Source: Streptococcus suis (GTDB taxonomy: Bacteria; Bacillota; Bacilli; Lactobacillales; Streptococcaceae). From it: a DNA stretch of 64,000 nt. The stretch covers positions 336,909-400,908 of the forward strand of contig NZ_JAMWEM010000001.1 of the NCBI RefSeq assembly GCF_024509525.1. The letters are read 5' to 3'. The notes below the pieces were generated by a model that did no database searches, was not told the DNA's origin, and saw only the letters and a program-made list of their open reading frames with translations. The position numbers were made by a program, and so were the translations under genes. Numbering within the stretch: the stretch's first letter is position 1; each line of letters opens with the position of its first letter. Shown here in pieces: positions 38,870 through 47,958 of the stretch.

Positions 38870-38949
38870 ACAGTTATGTTTGATTTTGTTTTTTTGGGTA
38901 GCTCCAGTAGAACTTTGGGGAATGTCACGCTTCACGAACGTTTTTTTGT

Positions 38950-39615
38950 CTATTCATTGCCCACACTTTTACTAGAACGCTTCCAGTCAAAATGCGTACC
39001 ATTTACACTATAAGCATGATAACCCTTTTTGTTCAAATAGGCTGCTGCTTGGTTAGCATAAGTACAAAACAAACCTCTACAATACAGTATAATCGTTTTA
39101 TCTCGCTGTAACTTCTCCAAATGCTCTTCTAATTGATTGAAAGGAATATTCACCGCGCCATCTACATGCTCTAGTTCAAATTCACTCTCCGAACGTAAAT
39201 CTACTAGTTGGGCTTGACTCGTGAAAACCTTGTCCTTAGCTTCCTCTAACTCCATCGTCTGCATTGTTTGATCTCGACTAACATACGACTGTTCAATCCA
39301 ATTTAACATAGGGGACTGTTCTTCGCTGATGGAATGAATGGTTGACAATAACTTCTCAACTGTCGGGGTTGATACACTATACCGGACATACTTCCCTTCT
39401 TTTTCCATAGTAACCAAAGAGGCCTCTTTCAAAACTTGTAGATGCCTTGAAGTATTGGCTGTCGTCATGTCCGTCATGTTAGTCAATTGCTCTACAGTTT
39501 TGGGACCATGGATTAAGCGATGTAAAATTTCTAGGCGCTTTTCACTCGAAAGAGCCTTAGCAATACGAACATACTCTAAAAATATCTGATCCATATAGTC
39601 ACGATTTTTACTCAT
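38950..39615 (-). CDS. ArsR-type regulator fused to a rhodanese domain
   Basis: 221 aa. Residues 10-100 form an ArsR winged HTH (LSSEKRLEILHRLIHGPKTV, TANTSRHLQVLKEASLV); residues 125-215 a rhodanese domain with active-site loop YCRGLFC (two Cys). Such fusions are suited to sensing persulfide or cysteine-derived sulfane sulfur. It is the last gene of a sulfur-handling cluster and probably its repressor, acting on the palindrome at 44036-44049. Ligand and target are inferred. Confidence 0.82.
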   Translation of the reverse strand: MSKNRDYMDQIFLEYVRIAKALSSEKRLEILHRLIHGPKTVEQLTNMTDMTTANTSRHLQVLKEASLVTMEKEGKYVRYSVSTPTVEKLLSTIHSISEEQSPMLNWIEQSYVSRDQTMQTMELEEAKDKVFTSQAQLVDLRSESEFELEHVDGAVNIPFNQLEEHLEKLQRDKTIILYCRGLFCTYANQAAAYLNKKGYHAYSVNGTHFDWKRSSKSVGNE

Positions 39616-39662
39616 GATGACTCCTCGCTACTCTACTGTTCTTTATTATAGCATATATTAAA

Positions 39663-39698
39663 AATACTCTGCTAGTCAGAACTAACAAAGTATTCCTT
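39663..39698 (-). terminator. Terminator of the YeeE gene
   Basis: AATACTTTGTTAGT / ACTAGCAGAGTATT stem (two G-U pairs) followed by TTTAAT on the minus strand; a TATAAT for the regulator gene follows at about 39651. Confidence 0.7.
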
Positions 39699-39705
39699 CT
39701 TAATA

Positions 39706-40965
39706 TTAAAGTTCTAATTTCTTAGCTACCATATTACCCAGCACTCCTCCCATGACCAGAACGACTAAGAAAATCCAACCTGACAGAGAATAATTTGCAA
39801 TCGGAGTAAATAAGGCACCAACGTTACAACCATTTGAGAGTCGTGTTCCAAATCCCATCAACAATCCTCCTAATGCAAAGAAGAAAGCTTGTTTTGGAGT
39901 GATTTTCAACTCTGATTTAGCCACTTTGGTAAAGGTCCCCGAAGTCAACAAGAAAAGAATTGTTCCTAACATGATTCCAAAGTTTTGTGTACTAATTGGG
40001 TGTTCAAAGAATGGTGTTGAAAACGCCGCTTCTGGCATAAGGGTAAACTCTGCCAAGCTACTTGCATCTATTCCAAAGAGCATCAAGAATTGACCAAACC
40101 ATAAACCGTAGGGAGTACTTGCTCCCCATCCTGCTTTTGTCACTCCCATTAGGAGAGTGAAGAGAATAGCGAGAACAACCGCTGCTTTACGTAAGGACCA
40201 TGCCTTTACAAACAAGCGATCATACCAATCTGCTTTTTCTGTTGGAACTTCCAGTGATTCTGCCACTTCCATATCTTGAATTTTCTCTCCAAAATGACCA
40301 GTATAGGTTCCTGCTTGTTTGCGTTTATTTTCATACTGATAAGAAAGCCAAATGACAATCCCACAAAGGAGACCAGTGAATATCAGCGCTCCTAGATAAC
40401 CACCTAAACCATCAAACTGGAACAAGTCTGGTAGATAGACTCCTCCATATAGTTTAGAGCCCACTTCGCTTGTAAACCAAGATTTTGTAATCCAACTTGC
40501 TGAATTCTGAACCGGAAATCCAATAAAGACTCCCAAGCAGAAGAATACCAAGGTAATCAACCCGCGCGGCAAGGCTGTAACCAAATCCGTCAATACTCCT
40601 GAAGCACAACAAGAGGAGAAGGTCATTCCAAATCCAAACAAGATTCCTCCTAACAGAAGACCTAAGTTAATGGGGTTCACCCACAAATCATACGATGCTG
40701 CATCTGCATTAAATAGAAAAGCCGTGCTCAATAAAGTTGTAATAAAGAACATCGTCATCATGGTCCGCATCAAGCGCGTAGAGCCTGTTCGATAGGCACG
40801 ATTGACACTACCTGCAAACCCTGTATAACCACGACTGAGTGTGTAACCAAGAGCCACACCTATCACGAGACGAAAGAATAGCATATCTGATGACAATAAC
40901 ATTGGTCCAAAGACCAGGATAGCTGCTCCTAATAAAAAACCGCTATAACGTTCTACTTGTTTCAT
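39706..40965 (-). CDS. YeeE/YedE-family sulfur transporter
   Basis: 419 aa, about ten membrane segments. The conserved Cys motifs of the YeeE/YedE (thiosulfate/selenium transport) family are seen twice: FGMTFSSCCASGVLTDLVTA and FGTRLSNGCNVGALFTPIAN. The two halves are internal repeats of the family. It lies between the APC permease and the ArsR-rhodanese gene. Thiosulfate or a similar sulfane species is the inferred substrate. Confidence 0.88.
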   Translation of the reverse strand: MKQVERYSGFLLGAAILVFGPMLLSSDMLFFRLVIGVALGYTLSRGYTGFAGSVNRAYRTGSTRLMRTMMTMFFITTLLSTAFLFNADAASYDLWVNPINLGLLLGGILFGFGMTFSSCCASGVLTDLVTALPRGLITLVFFCLGVFIGFPVQNSASWITKSWFTSEVGSKLYGGVYLPDLFQFDGLGGYLGALIFTGLLCGIVIWLSYQYENKRKQAGTYTGHFGEKIQDMEVAESLEVPTEKADWYDRLFVKAWSLRKAAVVLAILFTLLMGVTKAGWGASTPYGLWFGQFLMLFGIDASSLAEFTLMPEAAFSTPFFEHPISTQNFGIMLGTILFLLTSGTFTKVAKSELKITPKQAFFFALGGLLMGFGTRLSNGCNVGALFTPIANYSLSGWIFLVVLVMGGVLGNMVAKKLEL

Positions 40966-40982
40966 AAAAACTCCTTTTTATT

Positions 40983-42305
40983 CTATTTATTCTTTGCAAA
41001 ATGAAAATAAAGAAATCCTAAACCGACCCAAATGCCCAAAATTCCAAATGAATAGGGAGTCAACTGACTCGGTGAATTGGGGAAAACAAGCAACAGCACA
41101 AATGCAATCCCCACTAGCATCCCCAACAAACTTTGATACTTCATTATCCGTTTTTCCGTAAGCCGACTACTCACATAGCAAACATACGCATAGGTCACTG
41201 CCGCCATTAAACTGGACAAATCAACGATATACAAAATGACACTTCTTCCCAATAGCGGCATAAGGATACTCACAATCGTTACAAATCGTAAAGCATTTGC
41301 TGGCATCTCGTACTTATTTTCCTCAGCAAAGTGAACAGGAAGTAATTGATGCGTCGCTAGAGAAGCTAAGACACGGCTACTCCCAACTAAAAAACCATTG
41401 ATACCTCCAACTACTGCAGCAAAGAGTGCGATACATAGACCTGCAAAACCAATCCAGCCCGCATATTCTAAAATCGCATTTCCCAACGCCCAATTAAACT
41501 GACTTGCCTGACTTGAAGAATAGGCTAAGGCTGTGATAAGATTCAACATATTGTAAATGAACATCCCAATTATAGTTGCTAGAATCGTCATTCTTGTTGC
41601 AAAACGGAGCGGAAAGCCCAAATCAGTCAAGACCTGCGGTACAATATCAAATCCAACAAAAAGGAAGGGAATAATGGCCAGTACCTTCAAGATAGCAGCA
41701 CCATCGATACGAAACCGCTCCAAGTAACTCGCTACAAACTGCTCACGATTTCCAGAAAAGAGCATATAGATACAACTCACTACTACAATAGCTACCAGGC
41801 TTACAATCAGTATTTTTTGCAAACGCATGGAGAGAGAAACACCCTGCAAATTAATCCAATAAAATACCAAAATGACCACAGTTGAAATCAGTAAATCTGT
41901 CACATAAACCGGATAGGAAGCAATCGTGTACAGGTAGCCAAAAGAGATGCCTCCAAAGAATTGTTTCAAGACCAGTACCACCGCGGTAGCATTCAAGGGA
42001 ATCAAGGTAAGATAACAAAATGTCAATGCCCACCCTACTAGAAAACCATGGCGGCGACCTAGATGGGCGAATACATAAGAAAATTCTCCACCACGTTCAT
42101 GATGGCGTTCAATCATGACATGATAGCCCATCTGAATAAAATAAATCAGCACCGCTCCAAGCAAGAAGGCAAGTGCCGTATTAATCACTCCTGCTTCAGG
42201 TAGAAATTTATTCCCTGGGAGATAGAAGGCTCCCCAGCCAATGACAGACCCAATTACTAAGGAAATAACATCTAATTTTGATAAGGTCTGTCTGGAATTA
42301 GTCAA
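40983..42305 (-). CDS. APC-family amino acid permease
   Basis: 440 aa, about twelve membrane helices. N-terminal LDVISLVIGSVIGWGAFYLP is the APC substrate-binding GSxIGxG region; FLFVGFDIVPQVLTDLGFPL follows at helix 6. It overlaps the upstream CoA-disulfide reductase gene by 8 bp, so a sulfur amino acid (cystine, cysteine) is a plausible but unproven substrate. Confidence 0.8.
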   Translation of the reverse strand: MTNSRQTLSKLDVISLVIGSVIGWGAFYLPGNKFLPEAGVINTALAFLLGAVLIYFIQMGYHVMIERHHERGGEFSYVFAHLGRRHGFLVGWALTFCYLTLIPLNATAVVLVLKQFFGGISFGYLYTIASYPVYVTDLLISTVVILVFYWINLQGVSLSMRLQKILIVSLVAIVVVSCIYMLFSGNREQFVASYLERFRIDGAAILKVLAIIPFLFVGFDIVPQVLTDLGFPLRFATRMTILATIIGMFIYNMLNLITALAYSSSQASQFNWALGNAILEYAGWIGFAGLCIALFAAVVGGINGFLVGSSRVLASLATHQLLPVHFAEENKYEMPANALRFVTIVSILMPLLGRSVILYIVDLSSLMAAVTYAYVCYVSSRLTEKRIMKYQSLLGMLVGIAFVLLLVFPNSPSQLTPYSFGILGIWVGLGFLYFHFAKNK

Positions 42306-43995
42306 AGTTATACCCCGTCACGATCGGTTTTCTATCCGTCGTTCTATCTTTAAAGTATTCATAATAACTCAGGGCAAGAAAGGAACCTTGGATATTGATT
42401 ATATTTTCAAAACCATAACCCTTCAAAGCGCGGATAGCATAATAGCTATTCCAGGAAGTCCGACAGTGAATATAAACCGGTCTATCCTTTGGAATTTCTT
42501 CTAAGCGTTCCCTAATCTCATCTAAGGGAATATTTACCGCACCGATAACATGAGACTTATCGAAGGCTTCTTTTCCACGAACATCAAGAATAAACGCACC
42601 TTCATCTACCAACTGACGAACACTGGTCACTGGGACTTGCTTATAATCTCCATTGAGATAGTTGAGGCCGACAATTCCAGCAAAGTTCACCACATCTTTT
42701 GCAGTTGAAAAAGCAGGAGCATAACACAATTCTAAGTCTTTCAAATCTTCCAGATAGCCCCCGAAGCTAATCGCGGTTGCAATGACATTGATATTCTTAA
42801 CAGGATTTCCCTTACTGATTGCCTGAGCTCCTAATATTTTTCCAGTCGGATATTGATAGAGCAATTTAAAGTGCATTGGTGCTGCATCTGGCATTAATCC
42901 AACACGGTCATTTGGAATAACCAAGGCAACGCGATAGTCAATACCTTCCTTCTGGCAATCTTTTTCATTTAGCCCTGTACTAGCTGCGTTCAATCCAAAA
43001 ATACGAATGCAAGAAGAACCAATGACTCCTCTATTGCGATTTTGTTTGCCTGAAATCGCATCTGCCACATTGCGCGCTTGTTTTTGAGCCGGACCTGCAA
43101 GAGGCAAGCGTGCCTTTCGACCGGTAATTTGGTGCACTACTTCAATAGCATCTCCAACCGCATAAACGTCTGGTAAGTTTGTTTGGTAACGGTAGTCTAC
43201 TGCAATCGCTCCCGTCTCACCTAGTTTTATGCCTGACTTGACTGCAAACTCCACATCAGGTCTGACACCGATGGCTACGATAACTGCCTGAGCCGGCAAT
43301 CGCTTGCCACTATGTAAAACAACTTCCTGCTCGGTAATCTTGACAACACTGTCTTCTAAGATTAACTGCACTCCATTGTCATAGAGCTCCTTGTGCAACA
43401 TCTGAACCATATCATCGTCAAAAGGCGTCATGATTTGTGAACTAGCTTCAACAAGGCTCACCTCTTTACCAGATTGGCGCAAACATTCTGCTACCTCGAC
43501 GCCAATAAAACCTCCCCCAATCACAGCGATTTGCTCTGCTTTTGACACCTTCAAATACTGATCGATGTTGCGAACATCTGAGACATTCTTCAGAGCGAAA
43601 ACATGAGAGGCATCAATCCCCTTAATACTAGATGGTCGAACCGCCTTTGCTCCCGGTGATAAAATGAGGGCATCGTACCAATCTTGAAATTCTTCGCCTG
43701 TCTCAAGATTTTTGACAATAACCTTATGTTCATCTGAAAGAATCTCTATCACTTCATGACGAACCTTGGCATCCAGATTATAGGTTTCCTTAAAACTCTC
43801 AGTATCATAAAAAACCAAATCCTCTACATTTTCGACTTCTCCGCTGAAATAGTTTGGCAAGCAACAGTTAGAGAAGGAAATGTCATAGCCTTTGTCGTAT
43901 ATTTGTATCTGACTCCTTTCATCAATCCTACGAAGACGAGCTGCTACAGAGGCGCCGCCTGCAACACCACCTACAACGATATATTTCTTAGCCAT
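42298..43995 (-). CDS. CoA-disulfide reductase-type flavoprotein with C-terminal rhodanese domain
   Basis: 565 aa. FAD fold YIVVGGVAGGASVAARLRRI, redox Cys in FSNCCLPNYF (about 43), NAD fold IAVIGGGFIGVEVAECL, second FAD block VYAVGDAIEV; residues 460-555 are rhodanese (ILDVRGKEAFDKSHVIGAVN, active-site YIHCRTSWNSYYA). This architecture is that of CoADR-Rhd/Npsr enzymes reducing CoA-persulfides or polysulfide with NAD(P)H. First gene of the sulfur cluster, with an operator-like palindrome in its promoter. Confidence 0.88.
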   Translation of the reverse strand: MAKKYIVVGGVAGGASVAARLRRIDERSQIQIYDKGYDISFSNCCLPNYFSGEVENVEDLVFYDTESFKETYNLDAKVRHEVIEILSDEHKVIVKNLETGEEFQDWYDALILSPGAKAVRPSSIKGIDASHVFALKNVSDVRNIDQYLKVSKAEQIAVIGGGFIGVEVAECLRQSGKEVSLVEASSQIMTPFDDDMVQMLHKELYDNGVQLILEDSVVKITEQEVVLHSGKRLPAQAVIVAIGVRPDVEFAVKSGIKLGETGAIAVDYRYQTNLPDVYAVGDAIEVVHQITGRKARLPLAGPAQKQARNVADAISGKQNRNRGVIGSSCIRIFGLNAASTGLNEKDCQKEGIDYRVALVIPNDRVGLMPDAAPMHFKLLYQYPTGKILGAQAISKGNPVKNINVIATAISFGGYLEDLKDLELCYAPAFSTAKDVVNFAGIVGLNYLNGDYKQVPVTSVRQLVDEGAFILDVRGKEAFDKSHVIGAVNIPLDEIRERLEEIPKDRPVYIHCRTSWNSYYAIRALKGYGFENIINIQGSFLALSYYEYFKDRTTDRKPIVTGYNFD

Positions 43996-44028
43996 CGCGA
44001 CCTCCTTTGTGATTTATTTCTCAAATAC

Positions 44029-44057
44029 ATTCTATCATTCAATTGAATGTTTGTCAA
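44029..44057 (-). promoter_or_regulatory. Promoter of the sulfur operon with palindromic operator
   Basis: On the minus strand TTGACA (44052-44057) and TAGAAT (44029-44034) are 17 bp apart. The spacer contains the perfect 14-bp palindrome CATTCAATTGAATG (44036-44049), well placed for repression by an ArsR-family protein such as the one encoded at 38950-39615. Confidence 0.8.
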
Positions 44058-44068
44058 CGGTTTCAAAA

Positions 44069-44100
44069 AGAAAAGAATGGCCTTCTAGCTATTCTTTTCT
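44069..44100 (-). terminator. Terminator of degV
   Basis: AGAAAAGAATGGC / GCTATTCTTTTCT, 13-nt arms with one non-Watson-Crick pair, followed by TTTTTG on the minus strand. The 146 bp between it and the degV stop hold no gene. Confidence 0.75.
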
Positions 44101-44246
44101 GACACTCCTATTTTCCTAATAAAACTTGAAAAGTCAGTCCCCCTTATCGTCTGATAACGTCCTCCCGAGTCAGTTAACCTAGACCAGACATCGCAACAGC
44201 TCTAAAGCTGATTAAACATGCGACTTTATCCTTTAGCATTTAAAGA

Positions 44247-45110
44247 CTAGCCCCTCTCATCTACTCCAATAGACAAAATAGCCAGGACACCCATCCCCGT
44301 ATGGGTAGCAATAATTGGCCCAAACTCTGTCAAGAGCACATTGGTCACACGGCTATCTTCCAACAATGTCTCCTTGACAGCTTCAGCCGTCTCAATATCA
44401 CCTGTATAAGCAACCATGACTGTAGAATGATCCAAGTTGTCCAAGGTCAGGTTCAGCATTTCCTTGATTCCTTTTTTACGACCACGGATTTTAGCAATGG
44501 CTTCCAACTTCCCTTCTGCATTGAGCGCAAGGAGGGGCTTGATATTGACTAGACCGCCAATGAGGGCTGCTGCTTTCGATAAGCGTCCACCTCGCACCAG
44601 GTGGTTAAGGTCATCGACCAAGAGATAGGTCCGTAAGCGCGGCACCAAATCTTCTACGATTGCCTTAGTTTCTGCCAAAGTTTTACCCGCAGCACGCGCC
44701 TCAACGGCCTGCATGACCAAGTAGCCTTCTCCAATGGTCGCCGCCTTTGTATCAACGATGGCGATAACTGCTTCTGGATATTGGTCCATAACCATATCTC
44801 GTGCAATGACTGCACTCTGGCAGGTCCCTGAAAGTGCTGCTGAGAAAGCGAGATAAAGCACCTCTTGACCTTCCTTGGCTGCCGCTTCAAAAACTTCTTC
44901 AAACTGACCAACATTGACCTGACTGGTCGTAGGCTGACTGCCAGAAGCCATTTTCTCCAGTAAATCTGCTGAGGTCAAGCGGTTTTCACCGACTGTTTCA
45001 TAGATTACGCCATCTAGGTTAATGGTCAAACCAAGCACAGTCACATCATTTTCTTGAAGCCAGCTGATTGGCAAATCCGATGTCGAATCGGTTACGATTG
45101 TAAATGTCAC
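44247..45110 (-). CDS. DegV-family fatty acid-binding protein
   Basis: 287 aa. N-terminal FTIVTDSTSDLPISWLQEND, then TSQVNVGQF, FSAALSGTCQSAVIA and the C-terminal THTGMGVLAI are DegV motifs. In homologues (FakB) the protein presents a fatty acid to the kinase FakA. Which fatty acid is bound cannot be told. It overlaps the yacP-type gene by 4 bp. Confidence 0.88.
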   Translation of the reverse strand: MTFTIVTDSTSDLPISWLQENDVTVLGLTINLDGVIYETVGENRLTSADLLEKMASGSQPTTSQVNVGQFEEVFEAAAKEGQEVLYLAFSAALSGTCQSAVIARDMVMDQYPEAVIAIVDTKAATIGEGYLVMQAVEARAAGKTLAETKAIVEDLVPRLRTYLLVDDLNHLVRGGRLSKAAALIGGLVNIKPLLALNAEGKLEAIAKIRGRKKGIKEMLNLTLDNLDHSTVMVAYTGDIETAEAVKETLLEDSRVTNVLLTEFGPIIATHTGMGVLAILSIGVDERG

Positions 45111-45628
45111 TCTTTCATTTCCTCCATCATTTCTTTTAAGGCTTGAAAATTCCCATCTGACCAGGGATTGAGCCGTGGGGTGTAGAGCTCTACCTGGTCC
45201 ACAAACTTGTCCAAGTCCTTTTTGATGACCCTGGTTCTCTCCTCTAACTCACGCGCCGAAACCCGTAAGGCCCCTTGTGAAAAGACCACCCATTGTTCGT
45301 TGAGGTCGCTGGTTGCGACGGAAACCTGCTTGCGACGGTCACTATTGAGCTGGGCACTGAGTCGTTCGATATAGCTATCTGCCGTCTCTTCCTCCTCTGT
45401 AAAAATGACCGATACCTTGAATTCATCATACTGCTGGCGAAGACCTGGCACATGGTGGGCATCAAAGACACAAATCACCTCGATCTGTTCAAAGGCTGCG
45501 TAGTGAGACAAGGTGCGAAGCAAGGTCGTTCTGGCCGCATCCAAGTCCCCCTTTTTAAAATCCTGCTTGGTGGCCTGCCAAAAGGCAATCATGTTGTAGC
45601 CATCTACAATGAGAACTTTTTCTTTCAT
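45107..45628 (-). CDS. NYN-domain ribonuclease-like protein (YacP/Rae1)
   Basis: 173 aa. N-terminal VLIVDGYNMIAFW and conserved acidic residues (CVFDAHH, EEETADSYIE) fit the NYN/PIN-like nuclease YacP, which in Bacillus (Rae1) cleaves mRNA on the ribosome. It sits between rlmB and degV with no gap to either. Confidence 0.87.
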   Translation of the reverse strand: MKEKVLIVDGYNMIAFWQATKQDFKKGDLDAARTTLLRTLSHYAAFEQIEVICVFDAHHVPGLRQQYDEFKVSVIFTEEEETADSYIERLSAQLNSDRRKQVSVATSDLNEQWVVFSQGALRVSARELEERTRVIKKDLDKFVDQVELYTPRLNPWSDGNFQALKEMMEEMKE

Positions 45629-46357
45629 TTAGATTTTCTTCCGAAATACTTCGTACATCAGCACAGCTGCTGCTACACTGGCGTTGAGAGATTGGACATG
45701 GCCCTTCATAGGAATGGTAATCATCTCATCCACTTGCTTTTTGATATTGCTGGAGATACCCTTACCTTCGTTGCCGATAATAAGGGCTAGCTTGCCAGCC
45801 GTATTCCACTTGTGGCTTGGGGTTCCGTTCATATCGGTACCAAATACCCAGAAACCAGCCTCCTTGAGTTTGTCTATGGTTTGACTGAGATTGGTCACTC
45901 GGGCGATTGGGACATGGACCACCGCACCTGTTGAGGTCTTTGCCACAACGGGCGTCACGCCAACTGCTCGGTGTTTGGGAATGATGATGCCTGCCACCTG
46001 AGTGGCATCTGCGGTCCGCAAAATCGAGCCGAAGTTGTGGGGATCTGTCAGTCCGTCCAAGATGAGAATGAGGGGATTATCTTCCTGCTCTGCCTTTTCC
46101 AAAATCACCGAAAGGTCCGCATAGGCAAACTCAGAAACCCGCAGAACAAAGCCTTGGTGAACGGCACCTTCTGTCATGTCAGATAGGGTCTTCCTGGGCG
46201 TCCAAGAAATCGACACTTTCTTCTCTGCCGCCAGGGCCTTGATTTTTTCTACATTTTTTCCGCGCAAATCATCCTGAATGTAGAGTTTGTTGCCGGTGTT
46301 GGCATCCAAACTCTCTACCACAGCATGTACGCCATATACAATATCATTATGTTCCAT
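45629..46357 (-). CDS. rlmB: 23S rRNA 2'-O-methyltransferase RlmB (SpoU family)
   Basis: 242 aa. N-terminal substrate-binding domain (DIVYGVHAVVESL) and a SPOUT catalytic domain with LDGLTDPHNFGSILRTADAT, LIIGNEGKGIS and the C-terminal SLNASVAAAVLMYEVFR. Methylates G2251-type ribose in 23S rRNA. Stop abuts the yacP start. Confidence 0.92.
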   Translation of the reverse strand: MEHNDIVYGVHAVVESLDANTGNKLYIQDDLRGKNVEKIKALAAEKKVSISWTPRKTLSDMTEGAVHQGFVLRVSEFAYADLSVILEKAEQEDNPLILILDGLTDPHNFGSILRTADATQVAGIIIPKHRAVGVTPVVAKTSTGAVVHVPIARVTNLSQTIDKLKEAGFWVFGTDMNGTPSHKWNTAGKLALIIGNEGKGISSNIKKQVDEMITIPMKGHVQSLNASVAAAVLMYEVFRKKI

Positions 46358-46492
46358 GGTTTTATTATAGCATAGGTTGACTGAAAATAGGCACTCACTG
46401 TGTTCCAGCTGAAATACTTGACCACATTACCAATATATGTTATTCTTATGCCTATTATTTGTCCGTACAAGCGGACACAAAAAGGAGAACTT

Positions 46493-46884
46493 ATGACACT
46501 TATTTTTGGAATCGTAGCAGGTCTGATTGCCTTTGCCATCGGTGGTTTGTGGTATGGTTTGATTTTCCGCGATGCTTGGATCAAGGCTTCAGGCATTGAC
46601 ATGGCTAAGGTAGAAGCAGACCGTCAGGCTGGAAAAAATGGCCAGAAGGAAATGGTGATTTCCCTTGTCATTGAAATCCTGACTGCTATCATTGCCATCT
46701 TTTTCATCAAAAACCTCGACATCTCTCCCCTACACGCAGCTGGTGGCATGGGCGTGATTGCGGGTCCTTGCTTCTTTGAAAAACTACGTCTTTGAGCAAC
46801 GCCCTATCAACCTTATCCTCATCAACGAAAGCTACAAACTAGTCTGCTACCTGGTAGTCGGTATTATTGCTTTGTTTGCATAAA
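46493..46884 (+). pseudogene. DUF1761 membrane protein gene with frameshifts
   Basis: Starts MTLIFGIVAGLIAFAIGGLW after AAAGGAG, typical of DUF1761, and proceeds to GGMGVIAGPCFFEKLRL, stopping at 46795, about 30-40 residues short. From 46782 the +1 frame continues with a plausible ending, NYVFEQRPINLILINESYKL, and one further shift near 46860 would give VVGIIALFA and a stop at 46882-46884. Two indels (or a deletion plus an indel) best explain this. Followed by a terminator. Confidence 0.65.
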
Positions 46885-46888
46885 TTCA

Positions 46889-46912
46889 ACCCTCCTAACC
46901 TTAGGAGGGTTT
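46889..46912 (+). terminator. Terminator of the DUF1761 gene
   Basis: AACCCTCCTAA-cc-TTAGGAGGGTT followed by TTATGG on the + strand. Confidence 0.8.
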
Positions 46913-46953
46913 TATGGTACAATAAAAAGAAGACTAAGACCAAAGGAGCCACC

Positions 46954-47928
46954 ATGTCACTCTCCCTCCGCACAATCAAACTCATCCTGGCAACCGTCCT
47001 GGCCATTTACCTAGCGACCGCCCTGGGCTTGTCCTATGCGACAGCTGCCGGCATCATCGCCATTCTCAGCGTCCTCAACACCCGCAAGTCCAGCTTCAAA
47101 ATGGCTCGCAACCGTCTCTTCTCCACCCTCCTGGCCCTGACCATAGCCGTCCTGACCTTCGCCCTCTTCGGCTTTGGCATCTGGACTCTCGGCATCTACC
47201 TGGCCATCTACGTTCCTCTGGCCTACAATTTCAACTGGGAGGCAGGCATTGCCCCATCGACCGTCCTCGTCACCCACCTCATGCTGGAGCAGGATATTTC
47301 GCTGATTTTTTTGGGAAATGAGCTGGCGCTTTTTCTGATTGGGGCAGGACTGGCACTCTTGTTTAACCTCTATATGCCCTCGCAAGAAAAGAAAATCCAG
47401 GCCTACCACGACCAAGTCGAAGATCTACTCAAGCAGATTCTCCTCCGCTTTGAAGCCTTTCTGCTCAACGGCGACGGACGAAACGAGGCAGAATTGATTA
47501 CGCAACTAGATAAGACCTTGGATGAGGCCCTGAAAGTCGTCTACCTAGACCGCCACAACCAGCTCTTCCAGCAGACCAATTACCAGGTCCATTACTTTGA
47601 AATGCGGGCAGCACAAAACAAAATCCTGCGGACCATGGCAGGAAATATCAACAAATGTTTACTGGAAGGCAGAGAAAATGTCATCCTGTCCAGCCTCTTC
47701 GAACGAACAGCCCAGCAACTAAGCCGAGAAAATTCTGCCAAAGAACTGCTCCTGGACATCGAACTCTTCCACGCCACCTTCCGCGAGCGACCTCTGCCGC
47801 AAACCAGGGAAGAATTTGAAACCCGGGCCACCCTCTTCCAACTCCTACACGATATGGAAACCTTTATTCGCCTCAAAGTTGATTTTTATGAAGCTTATAA
47901 AGATGAAGATGAAAAAGACCCGTCATAA
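46954..47928 (+). CDS. Aromatic acid exporter family protein (DUF939, YqjA type)
   Basis: 324 aa. Residues 1-140 hold about five membrane segments (LILATVLAIYLATALGL, AAGIIAILSVLNTRKSSFKM, a family motif); residues 150-324 a cytoplasmic helical domain (DUF939 C-terminal), rich in Glu/Lys/Arg. AAAGGAG precedes the ATG at 46954, preferred over a TTG-type start at 46867. Substrate unknown. Convergent with msmK, sharing a terminator. Confidence 0.8.
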   Translation: MSLSLRTIKLILATVLAIYLATALGLSYATAAGIIAILSVLNTRKSSFKMARNRLFSTLLALTIAVLTFALFGFGIWTLGIYLAIYVPLAYNFNWEAGIAPSTVLVTHLMLEQDISLIFLGNELALFLIGAGLALLFNLYMPSQEKKIQAYHDQVEDLLKQILLRFEAFLLNGDGRNEAELITQLDKTLDEALKVVYLDRHNQLFQQTNYQVHYFEMRAAQNKILRTMAGNINKCLLEGRENVILSSLFERTAQQLSRENSAKELLLDIELFHATFRERPLPQTREEFETRATLFQLLHDMETFIRLKVDFYEAYKDEDEKDPS

Positions 47929-47943
47929 TGGCGGGTCTTTGGT
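47918..47943. terminator. Bidirectional terminator between the exporter-like gene and msmK
   Basis: AAAGACCCG / CGGGTCTTT arms with an 8-nt loop, flanked by A-run and T-run. Confidence 0.85.
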
Positions 47944-47958
47944 GTTTTATGAACAATT

